A stretch of 64,000 bases of DNA from positions 52,330 to 116,329 of the forward strand of contig JAVYIG010006536.1 in NCBI GenBank assembly GCA_035222895.1, given 5' to 3'. The notes beneath the pieces are model-generated. The model did not search any database and was not told the DNA's origin. It saw only the letters and a list, made by a program, of their open reading frames with translations. Shown here piece after piece: positions 45,458 through 56,434 of this stretch. The stretch comes from Strongylocentrotus droebachiensis (lineage: Eukaryota > Echinodermata > Echinoidea > Camarodonta > Strongylocentrotidae). Made by a program: the position numbers and the translations under genes. Each line of letters begins with the position of its first letter. Position 1 is the first letter of the stretch.

Positions 45458-46630
45458 ATGGAGCCTTTCAGGGGCATCTTGGTGACTTTTTACATCGTGC
45501 TGATGGCGGTGGGTATACCGGGAAACCTCCTCGTTGTTCTCGTCACGGCGAGTCGCACTCCTAAAAAGAGCGTTCACGTTTTCGTCATCGCTCTCGCCGT
45601 CGCCGACCTCCTTGCCTGCTGTCTCATGCCGTTCGGTATCCATTACTGGCTGACCGTCAACAACCAACACTCCACCATCTTGTGCAAAATCCATATCTTC
45701 ACCAGCTTCGTCAGTGTTTTCACCTCCATGTTCCTCACCAACGCTGTGGCCTTTGATCGCTACTTCGCAGTTTGTTATCCTCTGAAGACATTCCTCAACT
45801 TACCACGATCCTGCAAGGTCTGCGTAGGATGTTTTGTGAGTGCCTTTGTATGTAGCCTGCCACCCGTGTTTGCTTTTGATATCCGCAGCTATGGGCCTCC
45901 GATGTCTACCTGCGCGCCAACGGCCAACCAGTGGCTCATTGAAGGCATCTACGGCGTAAATGTCTTCGCTTTTTTGCTGTCCACTGCTGTACTGATCATA
46001 CTCTACCTGCAAATGTGCATCATGATTCGGCGCCAGGCCCATTTTAGGGCCAGTGTTGCACCTGCTCCCAATCCTGCACCCATTCACGAATCACCTTCTC
46101 CAAATGATATTCAAACCATATCCGATAAAGCTCCCGTGGCGAGCAGCTCGACCAACAGACCCAGCGAGGACTACAAGGTTCCAGAATCATCGCCCGTGCA
46201 TTGTTCACATGGTCCCCACTTAGCAGTCCCTGTGACACATGCATGGTCCCAGAGTTCGTACAGATCTGAAAGCACCCTTCGGCCGCTTCCTGAAAAAACG
46301 GAGCGACAGAACCACAACGCTGGTGTTGCCGGGGCTGTGGCTGATGGAATGAAAAATAAGACAACGAAGATGCTGATTCTGTCTACGGTCGTCTTTATCG
46401 CGTCCTGGCTACCGAACATCCTCATCAAAACCATTCCTACGACACAGTACCAAGGACTATCTCAATCCCATCCTGCTCTACTCATCATAGTCAGATTCTT
46501 AGAATATCTTTTCCTTATTAATCACGCAGTCAATCCTTTCGTTTACAATTTAGTCAACAAAAGATTTCGAGGGCTCTGTGCAGAGAAAATCAACACACTT
46601 CGAAAAAAAATCACTAATTACATGGGTTGA
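45458..46630 (+). CDS. Rhodopsin-like (class A) GPCR, tandem copy 4 (hybrid)
   Basis: An intact single exon of 390 residues beginning MEPFRGILVTFYIV. Landmarks: GN, ADLL, TM3 Cys, DRY, second-loop Cys (PPMSTCAPTAN), SWLP and NPFVY. The amino half through TM5 (to 45970) resembles copy 5, including the N-terminus, G60 for S60 and the SINE upstream. The part from 45971 to the stop is almost identical to copy 3. The gene is therefore a natural chimera with a join at TM5. Proline replaces serine at SLPPVF, and VNVF replaces IIVF at TM5, so it is not merely a patchwork of the other copies. The leader and start context derive from the SINE tail. Confidence 0.93.
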   Translation: MEPFRGILVTFYIVLMAVGIPGNLLVVLVTASRTPKKSVHVFVIALAVADLLACCLMPFGIHYWLTVNNQHSTILCKIHIFTSFVSVFTSMFLTNAVAFDRYFAVCYPLKTFLNLPRSCKVCVGCFVSAFVCSLPPVFAFDIRSYGPPMSTCAPTANQWLIEGIYGVNVFAFLLSTAVLIILYLQMCIMIRRQAHFRASVAPAPNPAPIHESPSPNDIQTISDKAPVASSSTNRPSEDYKVPESSPVHCSHGPHLAVPVTHAWSQSSYRSESTLRPLPEKTERQNHNAGVAGAVADGMKNKTTKMLILSTVVFIASWLPNILIKTIPTTQYQGLSQSHPALLIIVRFLEYLFLINHAVNPFVYNLVNKRFRGLCAEKINTLRKKITNYMG

Positions 46631-47620
46631 GGAAAACAACTTAAATTTGCAAGGAAATTCATTGGGACATTTAAACATGATGCATTTTGTGTATTTAAAC
46701 TTTGTTCAATTTCCTCTGTATTGGTAACCTATAGTTTATACAGGGCCTCTCAGGAAAACAGTGTTAATACTGAGAGAGCTACCCTGTTTAAAAGAAACGA
46801 GTAAATACTGTGTTAAAAGTTGTACGTTGCGGCGGGGGTTGAGTGGGGGGGGGGGGGGGGGGAGAGCTACATCCTCCTCTCCCTCGAGAATTTCATAACG
46901 ATGAAAATATTTTATTTTTGGTGGTGGATGCGGGATTCTCTGGTGGGCAGGGGATGGTGTACATGCTCCAAATACACTGACAAACACAACGACGATGGAA
47001 CAACCTGATCATCTCTAAAGTGCACATTGGCGCATTTATATTGTGCACACTTTTATAATGTGATGCTTGAGGTACATTGAATGAAATATAAATCTCGGTC
47101 CTAGGTTTGATGTAACATCTTTATTATTATGTTAAATGTATTTTCTTGAATTAAGACGAATAAACGTTTGATTAAGAGATTACATACATTTGATCTTTTA
47201 GTAGGATTATGATTGAAACCCTAAATGCAGCTGCAATGACGTAATTTATTTCAATGGCATTAGTCAAGGTTGAGACTTCATGCAATTTAATCTTTAAGAA
47301 CCTTCCTTGCTTAAACATATGATGACATTTTGTACCATGATGTAGAGTATAGCGCAGTGTAGTAACAAACTCATTTTTACATTAGATTAAAAATACATGT
47401 ATTTGTTGCTAGTAAAATGCGGCACGTGTTCAATTTTTCAAACGAATATAGTTTTATAGCATGAAATATTTCTATAAATTTGCTCCGGATGAAGACGCAT
47501 GGCGTGAAAACAATGAATGGCATTAGAAAATGTATTGATTATATTGCATCATCTGCAAACTAGAAATACTGTTTCATATAGAGATGAGAGTTAAGTCAGA
47601 TATCATCATTCCGAATGCGA
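46631..47620 (+). other. 3' flank of receptor 4
   Basis: Near-identical to 35815-36810: the stem-loop (46739-46787), a long G run (about 46845-46862, longer than in unit 3), AATAAA at 47159-47164 and block A (47160-47560). Confidence 0.65.
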
Positions 47621-48790
47621 ATCATATATATCTAAGATATTAGTGAGAGTTGTGCATACTGCACTCCAAGAATATTTATTAGAGCATAATATTATCACCG
47701 GTCGACAATTTTGGTTCCGCCCCAATCACTCATCTGAGACTGCACTATTCTTTTGGGCTAAATACGTAGATCTGGGAAATATAAATGGTGTCGCATTTCT
47801 TTACACGAGAAAGGCATTCGATACGGTCAATCATAATATTTTGCTTCAGAAACTATAAAGCAGTGGTTGTTCAGACGATAGCCTAATCTGGTTTTCATCA
47901 TACTTGAGAGGCAGAAGGCAATATGTAACTATCAATGGGAAAATTCTTCTGTCAAAAGAATTCACACAGGCGTACCCCAAGGATCGGTCCTTGGACCGAT
48001 GCTATTTACAATTTTCATAAACGATTTATCGACAAGTGTTACTAGTGGACACGTTGTTTTTTGCCGACGTTGTAACCCTATCGGTACATGGGTCCACAGT
48101 TCGTGAAATTGAATCAAATTTGAGTCAAGCATTACATGAAGTTTATTCTTGGACTCAGAAGAATAATTTCGTACTAAAAACAAACAAAACTAAGGTTATG
48201 ATCATAGGATCAAGACGGAAAATTTATACTCTTAATGAAAATAAACTTCATGGTCATTTTAGAACCTCACCAGTTAAATCTCTGAATATCTGAATTATCT
48301 GAATATAAATGCTTTGTTGTAGTTTTGAACAACTTCTTGTCGTTTACTAACCATGTTGACAGAGTAGGGCTAAAGATGAAACAGAAATTAGGTGTTATCA
48401 GACACTTTAAAAATTTATTTAATAAGCGTTACTTAAGTATGTTGTACTGGGGCTATGTTTCTCCACATGCAATGTACTGTTGCAATGTTTGGTCAAATCG
48501 ATCACAGAATAATTATGAGATACTGAATAAACTGCAAAAGCGGGCAGCATACATCATATCTCGCCATCGCCAACAAATGCATACAAAATCGTTACTTTGC
48601 ATGGTCTTTAAATGTGTTCACCATCTAACTCCCTATAATCAACAAAATATCAGTTCAAATAAATGCAGAACTGAATACTATAAACGATAGTTTGTCAACT
48701 CGGGTATAGCCCATTGGAATAATCTCCCAGTGGAAATTCCGAATTGGAAGGCATTAAAGAGCAAACTATGATATTGGACGAAATGGGGAC
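47621..48790 (+). pseudogene. Old CR1/jockey-type LINE fragment, uninterrupted paralogue
   Basis: Same degenerate reverse transcriptase as at 36811-41290 but without the inserted LINE. Frames 47643-47858, 48036-48293 and 48325-48690 carry [39 protein letters not shown] and MLYWGYVSPHAMYCCNVWSN. The FADD region is shifted and damaged. It shows the empty target site near 47735. Confidence 0.75.
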
Positions 48791-49658
48791 AAAATACTTT
48801 TCCCATATTGTTACATATCTCGTACAAATCTTTTTTTATTTTATCTTTCAATACTTGTTTTGTATTTTGTGTGTTTAAACTTTCATGTATTTATTTTGTG
48901 AATAATTTTGCGTGCAGCTACGGTTAGTGTTATTTGAAATGTTCAATTTTGATTAATTCAGTTTCGTTTTAAATGTTTATTTGTAAGTCGGAAGACGCTA
49001 GACAGGCACATACCTACTCTCACCCTTCATATTAATCTAAAACTTTTCTCCTCCTTATTTCCTTTTTTATTTATAGTCAAATTTGCATTTTAATATTTTG
49101 TAACATAATATTTGCAGTTATCGTTGGTTGTAAAATGGAATGTTCAATTTTGTCTTTAATACTCACAAGTTTTTTGGAATGTTTCTAGTTTTTTTGTATA
49201 TAAAGGGCCCCAGCGAAAACCAGTGTATATCCTGATTGGGCTACCCTTAACATCGATGTCACAAAAATTGTCTGCCCCTACATTTGTGTTTATACTTACA
49301 CTTTGATTTCTTTTGTATTGAAATTGTCTTTATTAATTTGTATTAGTCACCTCAAGGTACATTGATATATTTGACAAATGATTCACACATTAGTGAAAAT
49401 GAATATTTGATTACATAATGCAAAGAGCATTATACAGCTTATCAACATATCAAATATCTTTCTTCACTTATCTGACAATGGATATCCACTGGGCATTACC
49501 CTGCCACCTCCTGTCATTGGCAGTTTTGGTATCATTACGTATAACAATATATTTCCATTTTGTACGATTTGATCAATAAAGAAATACAGTCAGAAATATT
49601 TGGTTTAGCTAATTTTCATCTATTTAGGTAAATTGTTTTCTTTGCAATTATTAATATA
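48791..49658. other. No gene seen; duplicated intergenic DNA
   Basis: AT-rich, paralogous to 41291-42061; contains an extra stretch near 49455-49520. Confidence 0.6.
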
Positions 49659-49901
49659 CACACTACAAAATAATGGTACAAATTTGCACTCTGTAGGGTG
49701 CAGACCGCTGCTACAATAGCAGCCACCTATATGGTGCAATTTTGCATACTTGCACCCTTAGAGGTGCAAAAGAGCACCCTTAGGGGTGCAAACGAGCACC
49801 GCTTCTACAATATCAGCCACGTATTGCAGACTTGCACCCTATAGGTGGCTGCTATTGTAGCAGCGATCTGCACCCCAAATGTACCCCTATTTCTTAGTGT
49901 G
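49659..49901. mobile_element. Small TIR element (CACACTA ends), fuller copy
   Basis: Ends CACACTAC and TTAGTGTG with TA on both sides. The inside is a set of mirrored GGTGCA and TGCACC words and GCTGCTACAATAGCAGCC palindromes, able to fold nearly end to end. No coding frame. Confidence 0.7.
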
Positions 49902-52380
49902 TATGATTGAAAAGAATATAATTCTTCGACAATATACCAAGAATTACCGTTTTTTCGGTTAACATCTAGAAATCAAACAAAGTCAGCTATTTTCCAAGCT
50001 GATTCCCAAAATGTTGTACTATTGTACATTTCCAAAAAAAGTGTTCAACCGTTGCATTATCTAGATCACAAAATGAACATAATGGGGAACTAATGACTTT
50101 CATTTTATACAATTTATAATTTACATGAAACACGTTGTTAGTGTAGAATGATTTACATGAAAAGAAATCAAAATTGCAATGCTTTTAAAAGTTATTTGTA
50201 TCTTGTGTATCTGAATATCTGTATATTTGATGTTTATTCAGTTTATAATTGTGTCCTGAATTGTAACATGAATTAAAATACTACGGTTCAGTGTACATTT
50301 CCTTTTTGTGTCTTTCTCACCCTTATTTTTACCACATGTATTTTCTATTGCTGTCTCGACCTTTTCTTGGTTTGGAGATGCTATTTTATCAGAATGTCAT
50401 TCTTGAAGATTCACCGAAAAAAGCTTGATTTTTTTACAACGGGGGATTTATTATCTACATATTTTTTTTAAAATATAAATGTGGCATTGATATGCCTCGT
50501 ATCCTCATCTAGTATGTAGAGTATATCGTATGGAGCAGTGATAAGTAGACAAACGCCCTTCTTCCCCCAATCAGACGATACGAACCATCTCTCTTACCCA
50601 TTCAATCTCTTTCCCCTCTCTCTCTCTCTCTTTCTATGTCTCTCTCCTCTCTCTCCCCTTCCCCTTTCATTTCCGTTTTACCACCCTTCTCCCTCCCCCC
50701 TCCTCTTCAACTTTGACTTCCCTCCTAGGAGGCCTAGCTCTTCCTCTCTTTCTTCCCCTATTTCCCCTCTCCTATTCGTTCTATTGTTTTATCACTTTCT
50801 TATTCCTCTTTCTCTCCCTCCTTTTAACCTCCTCTTTCTCCGTACTTTTCCTTCTCTCTCTCTCTCTCTCTCTCTCTACATGCCTCTTTCCTCCCTCTGT
50901 GCTCTGTTTATTAAAGCTCTCTTTCCCTCGCCACCATCCCTCTCCCTGTGTCCAAGCCCACAAGTCTTCACCCACCCACTCTCCTTTCCCTTCCTTCTCC
51001 CAAACTCTCCATCACCCTCCACTCTTCTTCAAAGCTTTCCCTCCCGCATATTTCTTCCCATGTGTTTTATCACCTTTTTTCCTTCAAATCAGGCATATCC
51101 TTTTGTAGGCCAGTGCAACAAAAGCACAGACATCCATTGTAAATTGTTATTGTTAACCAACAAAAGACATAGCCAACGATTGTTAATGTACCTACGTATT
51201 GAGATAGCACATTGGATTCATGTGCACTTCATGATGATAATGATGATGATGATGATGATGATGAAGATTAAGATGATGACAATGATGATGATGATGATAT
51301 GATGGTGGTAGTGAATGTGTAGTAAAGGGAAAGATTGTCAGGGAAATGCCACTTAAACATTCAGCGATCTTGATAAAAGTCAATGCTTAATCAGAAAAGG
51401 GGAAATAAAGAAACAATTGTTCCCGGGTGCGTTTTGTGTGTATGCTTGCGTGTGTGCATGTGGGTGCGGGTGAGCGTGTGTGCGTGTGTGTGTGTGTGTG
51501 TGTCTGTCTGTCTGACTGTCTTTGTTCAATGCACTGTTTTATTCCTCACCCAGCAACCGAGAGTCTAGCAGTCTTGTAAAGATTGTCTGAAGTTTAGGCA
51601 TGCATGCAGAGATTCAAATGAAAATGGTACCTAAATGTACTGGGAGGATAACTCTATCAAGACATATCATGAAACCCATGATTAAATATTCATACTTCAA
51701 ACAATACAACTTTTAAAAAGTGACACACTTTTTCTGACTCACTCTGTATTATGAGCATCAAGTCATTTCAACTTGCGTAACCTTTGATATTCAGGTAAAT
51801 GGGTTTGCGTCGTTATTGATTACTATGAATTCTTAGCTCTAGTCTTGTTCAGATATAGCGCGGTAAACCGCCGCAAAAAGGCGGCCGCTGTTTAAAAAAA
51901 ACAAACTTGTAAATGAATGGCAACTGCGTGCAACGAATGACTTGTGCATATTCTACAATTTCTCCCCCATCCACCAAAGGAAATGAGGATAACGAAGAGT
52001 TCATGACAATCTAGCACAATTTTTAATACATATATGTTTTTATTGTTTTAGTTTTAAGGCGTGTATCATTCAGTTGACAATATTTGCGTCATGACTAGCC
52101 TCAATAACACAGACTTGTAATTTGTTTTCAAGTGGTAACAATGAGTGATCGTTACGAGCCTATTCATGTATATCAACGCAGATAATGAAATAAAGTCTGG
52201 AGTCTCACAAACTTATAGAGCGGTTTTCTATAATGAGATAAAGCTGCGCATCACAACTCTGCGTTCTATATACTTCGTCGATAGAGGAATACTTTGATTT
52301 GTGCTATACTATCAGTTGTTGAGGTTGCGAGTGTAGTATCAACCAGCGAGTGAGCCCGACGTCGTAATTTCGATCTTGTT
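49902..52380. other. No gene seen; duplicated intergenic DNA upstream of receptor 5
   Basis: Paralogous to 42157-45232 without the 740-base segment. Contains CT-rich DNA (50570-51080), a GAT array (51233-51300), a GT microsatellite (51470-51505) and the altered upstream motif GCGTCATGACTAG near 52087. Long frames here are low complexity. Confidence 0.6.
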
Positions 52381-52610
52381 GGCGTGATAGCTCAGTCGGT
52401 AGAGCAGTGGTCTCGTTATCCGCTGACCCGGGTTCGAAACCAAGTTGATGCGCTAGTGCCCTTTGGTATTAAAGGCATTAATCCTCATTACCAGGTCCCT
52501 CGGAGATGACCTTAGCCGTCGGTCTTCTGGTTGCTTACTAACAAGCCTTTATTGCATTCTTAGCTGTTAGGTAAAATAACCACCACTATCACTATCACTA
52601 TCACTATCAC
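52381..52610 (+). mobile_element. tRNA-derived SINE in the leader of receptor 5
   Basis: Same SINE and same position as at 45233-45455: A-box-like AGCTCAGTCGGTAGAGCAG, B box GGTTCGAAAC, body and (TATCAC)n tail. The tail has one more repeat than in copy 4. It ends directly before AAG-ATG of the receptor, so the insertion predates the split of copies 4 and 5. Confidence 0.85.
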
Positions 52611-52613
52611 AAG

Positions 52614-53786
52614 ATGGAGCCTTTCAGGGGCATCTTGGTGGTTTTTTACATCGTGCTGATGGCGGTGGGTATACCGGGAAACCTCCTCGTTGTTCTCGTC
52701 ACGGCGAGTCGCACTCCCAAAAAGAGCGTTCACGTTTTCGTCATCGCTCTCGCCGTCGCCGACCTCCTTGCCTGCTGTCTCATGCCGTTCGGTATCCATT
52801 ACTGGCTGACCGTCAACAACCAACACTCCACCATCTTGTGCAAAATCCATATCTTCACCAGCTTCGTCATTGTTTTCACCTCCATGTTCCTCACCAATGC
52901 TGTTGCCTTTGATCGCTACTTCGCAGTTTGTTATCCTCTGAAGACATTCCTCAACTTACCACGATCCTGCAAGGTCTGTGTAGGATGTTTTGTGAGTGCC
53001 TTTGTCTGTAGCCTGCCATCCGTGTTTGCTTTTGATATCCGCAGCTATGGGCCTTCGGTGTCTATCTGCACACCAACGGCCAACCAGTGGCTCATAAAAG
53101 GCATCTACGGCATAATTGTCTTCGCTTTTTTGCTGTCCACTGCTGTACTGATCATACTCTACCTGCAAATGTGCATCATGATTCGGCGCCAGGCCCATTT
53201 TATGGCCCGTGTGGCACCTGCTCCCAATCCTGCACCCATTCACGAATCACCTTCTCCAAATGATATTCAAACCATATCTGATAAAGCTCCCGTGGCGAGC
53301 AGCTCGACCAACAGACCAATCGAGGACTACAAGGTTCCAGAATCATCGTCCGTGCATTGTTCACATGGTCCCCACTTAGCAGTCCCTGTGACACATGCAT
53401 GGTCCCAGAGTCCATGCAAACCTGACAACACCAATCGGCCGCTCCCTGAGAAAACGGACCGACAGAATCGCAACGATGGTGTTGCTGGGGCTGTGGCTGA
53501 TAGAATGAAGAATAAGACAACGAAGATGCTGATTCTGTCTACGGTCGTCTTTATCGCGTCCTGGCTACCGAACATCCTCATCAAAGCCATTCCTACGACA
53601 CAGTACCAAGGACTCTCCCAGTCTCATCCTGCTCTACTCATCACAGTCAGATTCTTAGAATATCTTTTCCTTATTAATCACGCTGTCAATCCTTTCGTTT
53701 ACAATTTAGTCAACAGACGATTTCGAAGGCTCTGTGTAGAGAAAATCAAGACACTTCGAAGAAAGTTCACTAATTATATTGGTTGA
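52614..53786 (+). CDS. Rhodopsin-like (class A) GPCR, tandem copy 5
   Basis: An intact single exon of 390 residues beginning MEPFRGILVVFYIV. Class A landmarks are GN, ADLL, TM3 Cys, DRY, the second-loop Cys (SVSICTPTAN), SWLP and NPFVY. TM3 has FTSFVIVF where the others have SVF. The third inner loop differs from copies 3 and 4 (SPCKPDNTNRPLPEK, RQNRNDGVAGAVADRM). The third outer loop is the PTTQYQGLSQSHPALLI type. Its leader carries the SINE; TM4 lacks Trp and TM5 lacks Pro as in the whole family. Confidence 0.93.
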   Translation: MEPFRGILVVFYIVLMAVGIPGNLLVVLVTASRTPKKSVHVFVIALAVADLLACCLMPFGIHYWLTVNNQHSTILCKIHIFTSFVIVFTSMFLTNAVAFDRYFAVCYPLKTFLNLPRSCKVCVGCFVSAFVCSLPSVFAFDIRSYGPSVSICTPTANQWLIKGIYGIIVFAFLLSTAVLIILYLQMCIMIRRQAHFMARVAPAPNPAPIHESPSPNDIQTISDKAPVASSSTNRPIEDYKVPESSSVHCSHGPHLAVPVTHAWSQSPCKPDNTNRPLPEKTDRQNRNDGVAGAVADRMKNKTTKMLILSTVVFIASWLPNILIKAIPTTQYQGLSQSHPALLITVRFLEYLFLINHAVNPFVYNLVNRRFRRLCVEKIKTLRRKFTNYIG

Positions 53787-55226
53787 GGAGTGCAGTTTAA
53801 AATAAATACCGTATTTATACGAATTTGTTCAATTTCCTCTGGATTGGTAACCTATAGTTAGTACAGGGCCTCTCAGGAAACAGTTTTAATACTGAGAGAG
53901 CTACCCTGTTTGCATGAAACGAGTAAATAAATAAATAAATACCATTTAATAGAGTGTACAGTGCCGGTCTGTTACGTTATGTACGAAAATATTTTTGTTT
54001 TATTACTGTTATGAATTTACATTCAGAATTGTTATTGTTACTGAAAATTGTTGTTACAGAACAGGGCTTATACATCTGGAAGACATCAATACCGTTTAAA
54101 ATGTGTTACCGTGCATGAATATAAGAAATTAATGAAATAAATAAATAAATAAATATATATGATTAAAACTATTTCAAAAAAGGGGGAAGGTTTAGCCATA
54201 GTTGAAGGGCAATAATAATGAAGGAAGAGATAAAAACAGATATGTTATGAAGAGGCAAAGACAGGGAAATATAAAGAACAGAATGAATTGATGTGTATCT
54301 AAACATGCTACAACAGATCTACCAAAGATAGGTTGGATATTATTGAATTAGGAAAGAAGTCTTTTGTTGCCGTTGGCCATTCTTAAACCTTCGGATTAAC
54401 AAACATTTGGGTTAAGGAACCTTTCAGGAATAATTCACGAACCTGAGGAAAGAAAACATACAGCTTGTACAAATCCCATGCAAGAAATTGTCAAGTGCTC
54501 AAGGATTATGAAAAACTGACAGTTGGTACAAACCCCAGGAAATCGAAAAAATACTGAAATCATGATTACAAGTTTCCTTATTTAACGTATTTAATAATTT
54601 AGTTGTAGCTTTTAACATGAAAAGGTAGACGAATTTTCGTTTACATGTGTTTTGTTGAAACTGTTATCAAAGTCATAATTATACCTGGCACCATGAGCGT
54701 TACAAGTTGCGTCAACTGTAAATAAATATTTCGTTTGTGCAAAGCGATCGTTATCATACGTTGGGTATGAAATCTGATTTTGTAAAACTGGAATGAAATC
54801 ACCGACATTGTACAAATTCATAAATATCATGTTGGGGAGTTAAATTAGCGGAATAAATCGTCTCATTAAAGATTCTTTTCATAACCTTTGCTTGTATTTG
54901 TCAGTTAAATGTATACCATTCAACAACATAAAAATTCATAAAAGTGGAAGAAATGGATGTTAATTTAGCTGACAATTATTGAAAATTTATATAAGAGTTT
55001 GAGGTAAAACATTGTCGTTGACTAGGTAAACAGATCAATTGCTCGCCTGTTGACTGAGATTTTTTTTTATGAACTTTGAGAGTAAAAAGAAAACACCAAT
55101 AGTATTTACATTATTATTTAGACGAATACTGCCCTCGAAATCTAGTAACTGCTACATTTTTGGTAAGAAATAACAATACCCCATATTAAGTCAAAGCAGT
55201 CTCTAACCCATTCCTCGTGCCCGTAA
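53787..55226 (+). other. 3' flank of receptor 5 and gene-free DNA
   Basis: The stem-loop (about 53862-53909) is followed by (AAAT)n (53924-53942), with AATAAA candidates at 53797 and 53926. From about 53960 the sequence is AT-rich and unrelated to the other units; block A is not seen. No gene or clear element up to the tandem repeat at 55227. Confidence 0.55.
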
Positions 55227-55797
55227 ATTGTTTGCTAAAGTGCCTCCCAAATCACTTTCATTATCCTGTTCAAATGCCAGCTGAGACGTTATTTTCTACA
55301 TGATTATGCAAAACGAGCAGAAGAAGACACCTGACGCACTTTTCATGCATCAGAGGTCTCCCTTGACAATTGTTTGCTAAAGTGTCTCCCAAATCACTTT
55401 CATTATCCTGTTCAAATGCCAGCTGAGACGTTATTTTCTACATGATTATGCCAAACGAGCAGAAGAAGACACCTGACGCACTTTTTCATGCATCAGAGGT
55501 CTCCCTTGACAATTGTTTGCTAAAGTGTCTCCCAAATCACTTTCATTATCCTGTTCAAATGCCAGCTGAGACGTTATTTTCTACATGATTATGCAAAACG
55601 AGCAGAAGAAGACACCTGACGCACTTTTTCATGCATCAGAGGTCTCCCTTGACAATTGTTTGCTAAAGTGTCTCCCAAATCACTTTCATTATCCTGTTCA
55701 AATGCCAGCTGAGACGTTATTTTCTACATGATTATGCAAAACGAGCAGAAGAAGACACCTGACGCACTTATTCATGCATCAGAGGTCTCCCTTGACA
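55227..55797. repeat. Tandem repeat, four units of 142-143 bp
   Basis: Units start at ATTGTTTGCTAAAGTG (55227, 55369, 55512, 55655), and a fifth start is cut off at 55798. Units differ by very few bases (for example the number of T before CATGCATCAGAGG), so amplification is recent. No long frame. Confidence 0.92.
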
Positions 55798-55944
55798 ATT
55801 ATGTGCTCGAATCTTTTCGATTGTCTCTAATTATTGCAACATTAAAATGTTGACGCCAATACGTGTCTTTTTTCACATCCCAGTATACAGCTAAATCCTT
55901 TCTATACCTTCATATTCTGTATCTCATTCTGAATTAGACATTGA

Positions 55945-56103
55945 GGCCCGAATTCACAAAGGAGGTTTGTCGACAAACCTCAGTTTGTCGACAAACCTCC
56001 TTTTGTTTTTTACAAACCAGGTTTGTAAAAAACGCGTCATAACGCGTCATATGACGTACATAAACCTCGGTTTGTCGACAAACCTCCTTTGTGAATTCGG
56101 GCC
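55945..56103. mobile_element. PIF/Harbinger-like MITE, 159 bp
   Basis: Perfect terminal inverted repeats (GGCCCGAATTCACAAAGGAG ... and its complement) with a TGA duplication at 55942-55944 and 56104-56106. The inside is made of palindromic GGTTTGTCGACAAACC words. Ends and 3-bp duplication fit PIF/Harbinger. It is inserted in the endonuclease part of the LINE. Confidence 0.85.
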
Positions 56104-56434
56104 TGAAAGTTACAATATTTTCCGCAAAGACCGCAACCGACATGGAGGGGTGTAGCACTTTATGTGAAAGATGACGTAAGTTGCCAGTCTCATTAAAATC
56201 CATGATCACATAACGAAGATATATCGCCCCCCAAATGCAAATGCGTTACATGGGCATGAAACGATCGCCAAAAAATAACCGATAGTATCGAAATTGTGAC
56301 GTATGTTGCGAGCTGCCTTCTTATTTCGCAGACATTCACTTTCGCTTTCACTTTCATTCATTATTCGTCGTGTCAGTGCGATAACAGTGTACCGCGAGCG
56401 AAAGTGAATATACGGTATAATATATCTTATTATT

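Noticed and set aside
55227-55797. CRISPR array
   Set aside because: Units of 142-143 bp repeat in full with no variable spacers; this is a eukaryotic tandem repeat.
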